Shown piece after piece: positions 53,324-64,000 of a DNA stretch of 64,000 nucleotides (positions are counted from its first letter, which is position 1; each line of letters starts with the position of its first letter). Below the pieces are notes generated by a model. The model was not told where the DNA came from, ran no database searches, and worked only from the letters and a program-made list of their open reading frames with translations. Made by a program: the position numbers and the translations under genes. This DNA comes from Streptomyces spiramyceticus (GTDB lineage Bacteria; Actinomycetota; Actinomycetes; Streptomycetales; Streptomycetaceae): NCBI RefSeq assembly GCF_028807635.1, contig NZ_JARBAX010000001.1, positions 2,452,001 to 2,516,000 on the forward strand, read 5' to 3'.

Positions 53324-55390
53324 TTACTCCGGTCGTACGGTCCCGTCCGTCAGCCCGTCGTACAGCCCCTGCACCAGCTGCTCGCCGAGGCGCCCGGCCA
53401 TGCGCAGGGCGTCCTCGAAGGCGGCGAGTGTGCGGAAGCGTTCGCCGTAGAGCCGCTGGTCTTCGAGCGGCAGCCGGGGCAGCTGGAGGCGGCGTACATC
53501 GAGCCGGGTCGAGGTGGAGGCATAGCTGCTGGCCTGCCGGTTGTTGGCGGTGCCGCGCAGGAACCCGGCGAGGAACCAGGGGTCCAGTGCCTCCGGGTCC
53601 GGCCTGAGCAGCTGGAGGCTGCGGCCGAGGGCGGCGCCCGCCGTCGCCTCGTCGACGACGCGGACGACGGCGCCGCCGCCCAGTACGGGCACGACGATGT
53701 CGCCCGCCTCGACGAGTACGGGGTCTTCCGCCGGTCCTTCGGGAAGGGTGCCGGAGGGTGCACCTCCCGTGAGGACGTCCTGTTCGGTGAGGACGGTTTC
53801 TCCCGATCCGGCTCCCGCGCCGCCCGCGCGCAGTACCAGTGCCCCGGCCCTGGCGAGTTCGCCGACGGTGGTGGCGGGCCAGCGGACGGGCTGCGCGGAC
53901 TCGACGGTGGAGGGCGTGAGTTCGGTGGTCATCCGCAGCGTGTCGGCCAGCTGCTCCCGTACGTCGGCGAGTTCGGCGGCGCCGCCGCCCGCGGCGGGGG
54001 GCGGGAGGTGGCGGGCGGGGGCGAGGTCGACGTCGTCGTCGAGGAGCTCGATGACGGACACGGCGCGGCTGACACCGGGGCGCTCCTCGACGGTGCCCCG
54101 GCGGTCGAAGGTCTGCCAGGTGTCGAGGACGGTGGTGTGCAGGGCCTGCCAGTCGAGCTTGTCGCGGCCGGCGGCGGAGAGGTCGGCGGTGTCGACGAGG
54201 AGGAGTTCGTGGGCGGGCCGGCCGTCGGCGGCGGGCTTGCGCAGCACCCACAGGTGCAGCGGGATGCCGTACGGGGGCGCGGCGCCGGCGGGCAGGGCGA
54301 CGACGGCGCGCAGGGCGCCCCGGCGGAGCAGGTCGGCGCGGATGCGGCGGCCGGAGCGGCGGGAGGCGGCGGCGGGTGGCATCAGCAGGACGGCGGTGCC
54401 GCCGTCGCGCAGCCGGGCGAGTGCGTGCTGGACCCAGGCGAGTTCGGACTCCGTACGGGCCGGGAAGCCGTACTCCCAGCGTGGGTCGTACGCCAGCTCG
54501 TCATGGCCCCAGTTGCGTTCGTTGAACGGCGGGTGGCAGAGGACCGCGTCGGCGGCGAGGTGCGGGAAGGCGTCGGCGCGCAGCGAGTCGTCGGCGGCGA
54601 TGCGTACTTCGACGGCGCCGTTCTCGGCGTGCAGGGCGAGGCGCAGGGCGGTGAGGGCGGCCAGGTCGGGGTCGGCCTCCTGACCGTGCAGGGCGGTGGC
54701 CGCGGGGCCTTCCGGGGCGGCAGGGGACTGCGACGCGACGGCGCGGAGCAGGGTGCCGGTGCCGCACGCCGGGTCCAGGACGCTGCGGGGGCTGCCGGCG
54801 AGGGCGGCCATCAGGGCGGCGGGGCCGGGCGGGGTGAGCGTGTACTGGCGCGGGTTGGCGTCGAGGTGGCGGCCGAGCAGGAACTCGTACGTCTGGCGCG
54901 CGCCGCCCAGCCCGGCTGCGAGTTCGGCGGTCGCGCGCAGCAGGGGGACGGAGGGGGTCAGTTCTGGCGTGCCCGGGGTGGGTACGGCGCGGTGCGCGCC
55001 GAAGCGCGGGGTGAGGATTTCCTCCAGGGCGGGCGGGAGGAGGTGTGCGAGCTTCTCGTCGGAGACGGCGGCCAGTTGGAGCCAGGCGGTGGGCCTGTCG
55101 CGTACGAGGAGGAGCACGCAGCCCGCGTGGATCAGGGCGGGGACGGCGCCTGCCGGGTGACCGGCGAGCTGCTGCCAGACGCGCTCGCGCAGCGGGACCT
55201 CTGCGATCTTCCCCTGGTCGCGCAGCCACTGCTCGACCTCGGCCAGGGCGAACGAGGGACTCGTCTCGGTGCCGCCGACCGGTCTGGGGAAGTCGGGGTG
55301 GCGACGGCGCCAGTTGCTGACGGCGGCGCGTCCGACCCCCGCGAGCCGGGCGATTCCTGCGGCGGTCACCTCTGCTGCGTTGTCCGACAC
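53324..55390 (-). CDS. Orphan N6-adenine DNA methylase-like protein with N-terminal HTH
   Basis: 688 residues. GTG 55390 has GAGGGGAG at 7 nt. N-terminal HTH (about 8-55: VTAAGIARLAGVGRAAVSNWRRRHPDFPRP). A HsdM-like methylase core follows: YEFLLGRHLDANPRQYTLTPPG, motif I VLDPACGTGTLLRAV (about 255). Motif IV reads CHPPFNERNW, with His in place of the canonical Asn/Asp/Ser of [DNS]PP[YFW]. The C-terminal about 200 residues (GDIVVPVLGGGAVV, FLAGFLRGTANNRQASSYAS, LPLEDQRLYGERF) resemble a type I specificity-subunit half. No restriction gene is adjacent. It may be a regulatory DNA-binding protein rather than an active methylase. Confidence 0.85.
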   Translation of the reverse strand: MSDNAAEVTAAGIARLAGVGRAAVSNWRRRHPDFPRPVGGTETSPSFALAEVEQWLRDQGKIAEVPLRERVWQQLAGHPAGAVPALIHAGCVLLLVRDRPTAWLQLAAVSDEKLAHLLPPALEEILTPRFGAHRAVPTPGTPELTPSVPLLRATAELAAGLGGARQTYEFLLGRHLDANPRQYTLTPPGPAALMAALAGSPRSVLDPACGTGTLLRAVASQSPAAPEGPAATALHGQEADPDLAALTALRLALHAENGAVEVRIAADDSLRADAFPHLAADAVLCHPPFNERNWGHDELAYDPRWEYGFPARTESELAWVQHALARLRDGGTAVLLMPPAAASRRSGRRIRADLLRRGALRAVVALPAGAAPPYGIPLHLWVLRKPAADGRPAHELLLVDTADLSAAGRDKLDWQALHTTVLDTWQTFDRRGTVEERPGVSRAVSVIELLDDDVDLAPARHLPPPAAGGGAAELADVREQLADTLRMTTELTPSTVESAQPVRWPATTVGELARAGALVLRAGGAGAGSGETVLTEQDVLTGGAPSGTLPEGPAEDPVLVEAGDIVVPVLGGGAVVRVVDEATAGAALGRSLQLLRPDPEALDPWFLAGFLRGTANNRQASSYASTSTRLDVRRLQLPRLPLEDQRLYGERFRTLAAFEDALRMAGRLGEQLVQGLYDGLTDGTVRPE

Positions 55391-55496
55391 CGGCCGGCTC
55401 CCCTCGTACACCTGCGCCTGCTTGTGCATCGAGCATACCCATGGACACAAGACGCCCCGATTCACGACGCGAACAGGCATGAATCTGTGAATCCTG

Positions 55497-55525
55497 TTGA
55501 CTCGGTTCACAAGCTCTGCTGTGAT
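55497..55525 (+). promoter_or_regulatory. Promoter of the DUF4190-type gene
   Basis: TTGACT (55497-55502), 17-nt spacer, TGTGAT (55520-55525), about 60 nt before the start. In the 195-bp divergent interval with the methylase gene. Confidence 0.55.
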
Positions 55526-55585
55526 TACCGCATCGCAGCACGGGGCGGCAGACAGTCCCGAACACACCTTGTCCGGAGGACATCC

Positions 55586-56389
55586 ATGTCTCAGCACACG
55601 CAGCAGCCTCAGTTCCCGCAGGCACCGGTTCCTGCCGCGCAGGCCCGCAACGGCCTGGGCACTGCCGCCCTGATCCTCGGCATCATCGGCGCACTGTCGG
55701 GCCTGATCCCGTTCCTCTTCTGGCTCGCCGGCATCCTCGGCATCCTGGCCCTGATCATGGGCCTGGTCGGCCGTGGCCGCGCCAAGCGCGGCGTCGCCAC
55801 CAACAAGGGCGTGGCCCTCACCGGCGCCATCCTGGGCCTGGTCTCCCTGATCATCTCGGTCGTCGGCGCGGTGATCCTGTTCAAGGCCGTGGGCGAGGCA
55901 GTCGACGAGATCGACAAGGCGACCAACGGCGCGTCCGCGTCGAAGAAGCCGGGCGACGACTCCGCCAAGGGCGGCGACAGCGGCGGCGACAAGGGCGGCG
56001 AAACCCTGGCTGCCGGCGACTCGGCCCTCTACCCCGACAAGCTGACGGTCACCGTCTCCGAGCCCAAGCCGTACACCCCCAGCGAGTTCGCGGTCGGTCA
56101 CACCAAGGGCAACAAGGCCTACCAGGTCACGATCGTCGTCGAGAACGCCGGCAAGAAGGCGTTCGACGCCTCCCTCTTCACCACCGAGGCCCGCGCCGGC
56201 AAGGACGGGGTGAAGGCCGAGGGGGTCTACGACGACAAGGTCGGCGAGCCCCTCACCGGCAAGATCATGCCGGGCAAGAAGGTCACTCTGCAGCAGGCAT
56301 TCGACGCCCCCGCCGACGCCAAGGGCCTCACCGTCGAGGTCTCCCCCGGCATCACGTACGACGCCTCGCAGTGGGACCTGAAGCTCTGA
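55586..56389 (+). CDS. DUF4190/DUF4352 membrane-anchored protein
   Basis: 267 residues. Gln/Pro-rich N-terminus, two or three TMs in the DUF4190 region (GTAALILGIIGALSGLIPFLFWLAGILGILALIMGL and ALTGAILGLVSLIISVVGAVILF), a Lys/Gly/Asp-rich linker, then an extracytoplasmic DUF4352 immunoglobulin-like domain (KAYQVTIVVENAGKKAFDASLF). ATG 55586 with GGAGGA at 5 nt. Probably binds a cell-surface ligand; function unknown. Confidence 0.85.
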   Translation: MSQHTQQPQFPQAPVPAAQARNGLGTAALILGIIGALSGLIPFLFWLAGILGILALIMGLVGRGRAKRGVATNKGVALTGAILGLVSLIISVVGAVILFKAVGEAVDEIDKATNGASASKKPGDDSAKGGDSGGDKGGETLAAGDSALYPDKLTVTVSEPKPYTPSEFAVGHTKGNKAYQVTIVVENAGKKAFDASLFTTEARAGKDGVKAEGVYDDKVGEPLTGKIMPGKKVTLQQAFDAPADAKGLTVEVSPGITYDASQWDLKL

Positions 56390-56411
56390 TCACCAGCAGC
56401 ACCGCGAGACC

Positions 56412-56441
56412 GGGCAGGCCGTCGGAGGGGACGGCCTGCCC
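56412..56441 (+). terminator. Terminator after the DUF4190-type gene
   Basis: 12-bp perfect stem GGGCAGGCCGTC (56412-56423) with 56430-56441 and a 6-nt loop, 23 nt past the stop. Confidence 0.8.
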
Positions 56442-56461
56442 AGTCCCATGTGTGTGTACGG

Positions 56462-57220
56462 CTAAGCCCCGCACTGCCTGAGCATCATGCTCTTGTCGGC
56501 CGCCGTCACCGGCATCTCGTACTTCAGGGCCACCTGCGCGAACCGCGTCACGTAGGAACAGCGGATCCTCTTGTTGGGCGGCAGCCAGGAAGCCGGCCCC
56601 GAGTCACTCTTGGAACCATTGGCCGGCCCCGACACAGGCAGAAGATTCAAGGGATCGTTGGCAAGCCGCTTCCGCTTGTCCTCGCCCCACCGGGCAGCGC
56701 CCATCTGCCAGCCGTAGGACAGCGGAATGACGTGATCGATCTGCACGGCGGTGGCCTTCTGCTTCCGCCATTCAATGGTGGTGGCGGTGTACGGGTCGTC
56801 CAGCGTCATCGCCACGACGACACAGTCGGAACCCGAGCGGTACATGAGGTCCTTCCCGTCCCTGGCCAGGAGGTCGTTCCTCGTGTCGCAACCATTGCGC
56901 GCCAAGGGCACGCCGTCCGCCGTATCCATCCAGGCGTACCCGAACTCGTCCCGGTCGTAGCCCGTCTTCGGCCCGCGCCCCTTGGTGGACACCGCGCCGA
57001 TCAACTCCCGGGCAGCGGCCCTGCCCTTCTCGGAGCCGATCGGCCCCAGGCCCGCCCTCGTCCCATCGGGATTGTCCAGCGGGCGGGCACCACCGCCGAC
57101 AACCGCGTCTCCCGACCCCCCACCACTCTCCGCACCCGAGGTACCCGGGGTACAGCCGCTGACGGCGAGGGCAACGGCAAGCGCCGTGGCGGGAAGGGCG
57201 GTGCGGAGCGCGCGTATCAA
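56462..57220 (-). CDS. Secreted HNH-family nuclease lipoprotein
   Basis: 252 residues if TTG 57220 is the start, giving a lipoprotein signal IRALRTALPATALAVALAVSGC (lipobox VSGC). The frame is open upstream (ATG 57289 and 57328) without a better signal. The C-terminal half carries the HNH/DUF1524 site QIDHVIPLSYGWQMGA (Asp-His) and LANDPLNLLPVSGPANGSKSD (Asn). Cys pairs (NGCDTRNDLL, GSDCVVVA, RCSYV, RQCGA) may form disulfides outside the cell. A surface nuclease for nutrient DNA or defence is likely; the cleavage target is unknown. Confidence 0.82.
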   Translation of the reverse strand: MIRALRTALPATALAVALAVSGCTPGTSGAESGGGSGDAVVGGGARPLDNPDGTRAGLGPIGSEKGRAAARELIGAVSTKGRGPKTGYDRDEFGYAWMDTADGVPLARNGCDTRNDLLARDGKDLMYRSGSDCVVVAMTLDDPYTATTIEWRKQKATAVQIDHVIPLSYGWQMGAARWGEDKRKRLANDPLNLLPVSGPANGSKSDSGPASWLPPNKRIRCSYVTRFAQVALKYEMPVTAADKSMMLRQCGA

Positions 57221-57306
57221 GGCATTCCGTCCTGACGGGTCGGGATTGAGCAGCCCAGAATCCCACAGGGGCCCTTCGCCTCTCCGCATTCGCCCGACTA
57301 CCCTTC

Positions 57307-57345
57307 GAAACATACATAGAGGTATCATTCATCAATGTACGTTTC
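57307..57345 (+). promoter_or_regulatory. Long dyad upstream of the DUF234 ATPase gene
   Basis: GAAACATACAT (57307-57317) and ATGTACGTTTC (57335-57345) pair at 10 of 11 positions. The interval is AT-rich (AGAGGTATCATTCATCA) and ends 25 nt before the start, so it likely covers the promoter of the ATPase gene and perhaps the divergent nuclease gene. Confidence 0.55.
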
Positions 57346-57369
57346 ACCGGTGACGGCTAAGGGCGGGAC

Positions 57370-58809
57370 ATGGGTTTCTACGGACGTCAGCACACGCTCG
57401 ATGACCTCGGACGACGCCTGGACCGCATCCGGGAGACCGGCACCGGCCAGATGCTCGCCGTCCGCGGCCGACGCCAGGTGGGCAAGTCCCGGCTGTTCAC
57501 ACGCTTCGTAGAAGAGTCGGGCCTGCCGTATCTGTACTTCTCGGCAGTCAAGAACGCACCACCATCGGCTCAGCTCCACACCCTCACCGCCGAACTGCAC
57601 ACCTCGACGACGCCGCTGAAGGACGCCGAGTCGCTCTTCTCGGCCCCTCCCGCCGACTGGCGTGACGCCCTGGGCCGGATCGCCGTCGCCTGTCGTGACA
57701 CGCCTTCCGTCGTCGTGATCGACGAGTTCCCCTGGGCCGCCACAACAGATCCTTCGCTCGAAGGGCAGCTGCAGAACGCCTGGGACCGGCATCTGGAGAA
57801 CACGCCCGTGCTCTTCGTGCTGATCGGTTCGGACGTCACCATGATGGAGCGGCTGACCGAACACGACAGGCCTCTGTACGGGCGCGCGAAGAACATGCCG
57901 GTCCAGCCCTTCAACCCCGCCGAGTGCGCGCAGGCGCTGGGTCGGGACGCTGATCCGCTCGCCGTCGTCGATGCCGCGCTCATCACGGGTGGCTACCCCC
58001 GGCTCGTACTCGACCTGGCCCGTGCGGGCAGCACCCACGACTTCGTTCACGAACAGCTCGGGGACGAGAACAGCGACCTCGTGGTCATGGGGCAGCGGTC
58101 CCTCGACGCCGAATTCCCCGATGCCCAGCAGGCGCGGCGCGTTCTTTCCGCGATCGGCGGCACGGATGTCGGCTTCAGTTCCTTCACCCAGGTCGTCGGC
58201 AGGCTTCCCGAAGAGGGGGCCACCGCGCAGACCGCGGTCACGCGGGCCATAAGAGTCCTTGCGGACAAGGGGGTTGTGGCCGTTGACGTTCCGGTGGGCG
58301 CCGGTACAGGCAGCAAGCTGCGCCGCTACCGGATCGGCGACCCCTATCTGCGTTTCTGGTTCCGCTTCATCGAGGAACAACAGGCACACATCGCGCGAGG
58401 CCGGCCCGACATCGCGCGCAACGCCTTCGACCACGGCTGGAGCAGTTGGCGGGGCAGGGCGGTCGAGCCGCTCGTCCAGGAGGCCGTCTCACGCCTCGGC
58501 CCCGATCTGCCCGCCCTCAAGGATGCGGGGAGAGCGGGCAGCTGGTGGAATCGCGACAACAGTCTTGAGTACGACGTCGTCGTCCCCGCCACGAGCGGCA
58601 AGAAGGTACTGCTCCTCGGCTCGGTGAAGTGGCGCGAGAACAAGAAGTTCAGCGACCGCGAACTCGCCCACCTCGCCGAGGCCCGCATCAACGTCCCCGG
58701 CGCGGCAGCGGCACCGCTCCTCGCGGTGTGCCCGGCGGGCATGGCCGTGGGAGTGGCACCGGACCTGACCCTCACCCCGGCCGACCTTCTGGCCGCTTGG
58801 CGAGCTTGA
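57370..58809 (+). CDS. AAA ATPase with C-terminal DUF234 (nuclease-like) domain
   Basis: 479 residues. MGFYGRQHTLDDLGRRL at the N-terminus, Walker A VRGRRQVGKSRLF (about 31-43), Walker B VVVIDEFPWA, LIGSDVTMMERL sensor, then ITGGYPRLVLDL and a winged helix. DUF234 follows: RYRIGDPYLRFWFRFIEEQ and SWWNRDNSLEYDVVVP...VLLLGSVKWREN, a PD-(D/E)xK-like E-x-D...K arrangement. This archaeal/bacterial family spreads horizontally and its role is unclear. Its end abuts a truncated SGNH gene, and its base composition is slightly less GC-rich upstream. Confidence 0.88.
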   Translation: MGFYGRQHTLDDLGRRLDRIRETGTGQMLAVRGRRQVGKSRLFTRFVEESGLPYLYFSAVKNAPPSAQLHTLTAELHTSTTPLKDAESLFSAPPADWRDALGRIAVACRDTPSVVVIDEFPWAATTDPSLEGQLQNAWDRHLENTPVLFVLIGSDVTMMERLTEHDRPLYGRAKNMPVQPFNPAECAQALGRDADPLAVVDAALITGGYPRLVLDLARAGSTHDFVHEQLGDENSDLVVMGQRSLDAEFPDAQQARRVLSAIGGTDVGFSSFTQVVGRLPEEGATAQTAVTRAIRVLADKGVVAVDVPVGAGTGSKLRRYRIGDPYLRFWFRFIEEQQAHIARGRPDIARNAFDHGWSSWRGRAVEPLVQEAVSRLGPDLPALKDAGRAGSWWNRDNSLEYDVVVPATSGKKVLLLGSVKWRENKKFSDRELAHLAEARINVPGAAAAPLLAVCPAGMAVGVAPDLTLTPADLLAAWRA

Positions 58810-58845
58810 GGCCGGTGGTGGGCCGCGAGGAACCGATCACCCGGG

Positions 58846-59276
58846 CTCAGCGAGCCGGGCGTGCGCACGGTCATCGTGCTCGAAGGCCTCAACGACATCG
58901 GCGGCAACGGCTGGCAGGGGTTCCCTGGCGGTCCCACCCCCGAGGTGTCCGCCGACCAACTCATCGACGGCCACCGTTCGTTGATCCGCCAGGCGCACGC
59001 CAAGGGCATCAAGGTGGTCGGCGCGACCCTGACGCCCATCAAGGGCTCGTTCTACGACGATGCCGAGAAGGTCAACGAGGCCAAGCGCGACGCGGTCAAC
59101 CACTGGATCCGTACCTCCGGCGAGTACGACGCCGTGGTTGACCTGGACCGCGCCCTAGCCGACCCCTCCGACCAGGACCGCATCGCCACCGCCTATGACT
59201 CGGGCGACCACCTGCACCCGAACGACGCCGGATACCGCGTGATGGCCGACGCCATGGACCTCGACGCGCTTAGACG
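58846..59276 (+). pseudogene. Truncated SGNH/GDSL hydrolase (C-terminal remnant)
   Basis: The frame reads LSEPGVRTVIVLEGLNDIGGNGWQ (block III GxND-like), then VVGATLTPIKGSFYDD, VDLDRALADP and SGDHLHPNDAGYRVMADAMDLDAL (block V Asp/His), about 140 residues of a secreted SGNH hydrolase. The N-terminal half with the Ser nucleophile block is absent: only 36 nt separate the remnant from the ATPase stop. The native stop is also lost; the frame runs on into mfd antisense, with an out-of-frame TAG at 59271. Confidence 0.8.
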
Positions 59277-59288
59277 GACCGGCCGGGC

Positions 59289-59321
59289 GTGCCCGGGGTC
59301 GCGCAGAGGCGACCCGGGCAC
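59289..59321. terminator. Terminator-like hairpin between the SGNH remnant and mfd
   Basis: GTGCCCGGGGTCGC pairs with GCGACCCGGGCAC with one bulge and a 6-nt loop, between convergent genes. Confidence 0.65.
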
Positions 59322-59330
59322 TCCCCGGCT

Positions 59331-59378
59331 AGTACTGGCTAGTACTGGCTACGACTCGCTACGACTCGCTACGACTCG

Positions 59379-59386
<8 letters not shown>
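59331..59386. repeat. 10-bp tandem repeats at the mfd stop
   Basis: Two units of AGTACTGGCT followed by three of ACGACTCGCT and a partial unit, all in exact 10-bp register. The mfd stop (minus-strand TAG at 59381-59379) lies in the last unit, so TAG recurs every 10 nt downstream of the gene. Confidence 0.9.
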
Positions 59387-62909
<3,523 letters not shown>

Positions 62910-63043
62910 GAAGGGCTTCCGTCCGGGTAAGCGGTGTGGGTGTGGGCAACGCGAAGGACCCGACACGTGGAACGGGCCGGGGTTCTTCCAGACTACGGCT
63001 CGCTGCTGACAACCGCGTCCGCTATCCACACCCGCACAAACAG

Positions 63044-63081
63044 CCCGGCCCGGCGTGTTCCTCGGAACACCCCGGGCCGGG
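63044..63081 (-). terminator. Terminator of the right-edge permease gene
   Basis: Stem CCCGGCCCGG...CCGGGCCGGG with inner GTGTTCC/GGAACAC pairing, followed on the minus strand by TGTTTGTG. Confidence 0.8.
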
Positions 63082-63121
63082 CCCGCCCCCGTACCGCCCC
63101 CCCGTACCCCGTTCCGCCCCG

Positions 63122-64000
63122 CTAATCCGTGGCGATCGCGTTCAGTACGTTCATCCGCCCCGCCCGGAACGCCGGGACCAGCGCCGCGAACAGGCCCACG
63201 AAGGCCGAGGCCACGAAGACCGTGATGATCGTCGGCCACGGGATGTCCAGGATGCCCAGGCCCTCCAGGGCCAGCAGCTTCTGCGCCGACGTGCCCCAGC
63301 CCATGCCCAGGCCGAGGCCCAGCAGGGCGCCGAACAGGGCGATGACCACCGACTCCAGGCGGATCATGCGGCGCAGCTGGCGGCGCGAGAGGCCGATGGC
63401 CCGCATCAGGCCGATCTCTCTGGTCCGCTCGACGACCGACAGGGCCAGCGTGTTCACCACGCCCAGCACCGCGACGATGATCGCGAGGGCCAGCAGGCCG
63501 TAGACGATGTTGAGCAGCTGGCCGACCTGGTCCTTGAGGTCCTGCTTGAAGTCGGCCTGGTTCTGCACCTTGTACTGCGGGTACTCGGACAGCGTGTCCT
63601 TGAGCGCGGCGTACGCGGCTTCCTCCTTGCCTTCCACCGCCTTCGCATACATGACCGGGTTCAGCGGCATCCTGTCGGCCGACAGGTACTGAGCGGCGGT
63701 CGTGATGTTGGTGTACATCGCGCCCTCGTCGACGTCCGTGTCGTCCGAGGTGATCGCCGCGATCTTGAGCTTCGCGGTCTCGCCGCCCTTGAAGGCGACC
63801 GTCATCTCGTCGCCGACCTTGATGCCGTGCTTCTTGGCGTACGTGTCGCCGACGGACATGGCGTTCTTGCCGTACGCCGCCGACAGTTCACCGGCGACGG
63901 TCTCGCGCCGCAGGTCGCTGGTGTACGTCGGGTCGGCGGCGGCCAGCTCCGTCTCCTCCGACGTGCCGTCGGGGGCGGTCAGCTCGGCCTCGATGCCCTT
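63122..64000 (-). CDS. FtsX-family ABC transporter permease (3' part only)
   Basis: 293 codons are visible; the gene continues beyond the right edge. The visible part is the end of the second MacB-like periplasmic domain, three TMs with VVERTREIGLMRAIGLSRRQLRRMIRLE (FtsX signature) and a C-terminal AFRAGRMNVLNAIATD. It is a paralogue of the 847-residue permease at 30.9 kb. Its ATPase should lie further right. Confidence 0.92.
   Translation of the reverse strand, partial: KGIEAELTAPDGTSEETELAAADPTYTSDLRRETVAGELSAAYGKNAMSVGDTYAKKHGIKVGDEMTVAFKGGETAKLKIAAITSDDTDVDEGAMYTNITTAAQYLSADRMPLNPVMYAKAVEGKEEAAYAALKDTLSEYPQYKVQNQADFKQDLKDQVGQLLNIVYGLLALAIIVAVLGVVNTLALSVVERTREIGLMRAIGLSRRQLRRMIRLESVVIALFGALLGLGLGMGWGTSAQKLLALEGLGILDIPWPTIITVFVASAFVGLFAALVPAFRAGRMNVLNAIATD

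Noticed and set aside
55485..55511. TGTGAA ... TTCACA pair upstream of the DUF4190 gene as a Rex operator
   Set aside because: The half-sites are 15 nt apart rather than 4, so the geometry does not fit Rex.
53159..55585. Continuous plus-strand frame joined to the DUF4190 gene (1076 codons)
   Set aside because: The first 800 codons are antisense to the methylase gene with Gly/Arg-rich content; the true start at 55586 has GGAGGA.
63122..63859. Complete 245-codon permease starting at 63859
   Set aside because: The reading frame stays open with FtsX/MacB-domain sequence to the window edge, so the gene is truncated by the window, not short.

Overview
The window is chromosomal DNA of a Streptomyces-type actinomycete. 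It has very high GC with strong third-position G/C bias, many GTG and TTG starts, and 4-nt GTGA/ATGA gene overlaps. It carries a tRNA-Leu(UAA) gene (bldA) and family-specific genes such as resuscitation-promoting factors, DivIC, a CYP107U1-like P450 and several conserved Streptomyces hypotheticals. The gene order around ndh-ppx-DUF501-divIC-eno-rpf-P450 and mfd matches, as I recall it, the S. coelicolor SCO3070-SCO3111 neighbourhood; I could not run an alignment.

Layout. 1-9.2 kb: the 3' end of a SigB/SigF-type sigma factor gene, then the histidine-utilisation genes hutU - M20 amidohydrolase - hutF - hutI on the minus strand. These are divergent from a PLP decarboxylase and an amino-acid permease, with an operator-like dyad at the hutU promoter. 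9.2-16.6 kb: an accessory block on the minus strand. It holds an XRE/TPR regulator, three small conserved genes, a 38-codon proline-rich peptide gene directly followed by a PIMT-fold methyltransferase gene, and a lipoprotein plus a secreted C39-like protein. The only two TTA codons I found in called genes are here (methyltransferase codon 17, C39-like codon 7), which places both under the bldA tRNA encoded at 29.7 kb. 16.6-22.4 kb: RpiR regulator, DUF7383 protein, a DeoR/SIS/class II aldolase cassette, a lipase and a small membrane protein. 22.6-29.5 kb: cystathionine beta-synthase, SGNH hydrolase, thiolase, small conserved genes and a BI-1 membrane protein. 29.6-38.9 kb: bldA, a MacB-like ABC exporter, a CFA-synthase homologue, type II NADH dehydrogenase with Rex-like operators, Ppx/GppA, DUF501 and DivIC.

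38.9-50.9 kb: enolase, two Rpf cell-wall hydrolases (the first behind a ydaO c-di-AMP riboswitch), P450, MazG, a SurA-type lipoprotein, and a GtrA flippase/GT2/YfhO set that looks like a three-component cell-surface glycosylation system, followed by a methyltransferase. 51-64 kb: a Ser/Thr kinase with a membrane partner, an orphan N6-adenine methylase with an N-terminal HTH and an altered motif IV, a DUF4190-type membrane protein, a secreted HNH-nuclease lipoprotein, a DUF234 ATPase next to a truncated SGNH hydrolase, mfd, and the 3' part of an FtsX-type permease gene.

Recurring structure. A GC-rich intergenic element with the core CTGCCCCTTCCCGA (or close variants) occurs four times in the same orientation. 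Several genes (mfd, the kinase, divIC, the 27.9-kb gene, weakly cbs) have short tandem repeats running across or just past their stop codons. The best candidates for something undescribed are the peptide/PIMT-methyltransferase locus under XRE and bldA control, and the orphan HTH-methylase with HPPF in place of [DNS]PP[YF].
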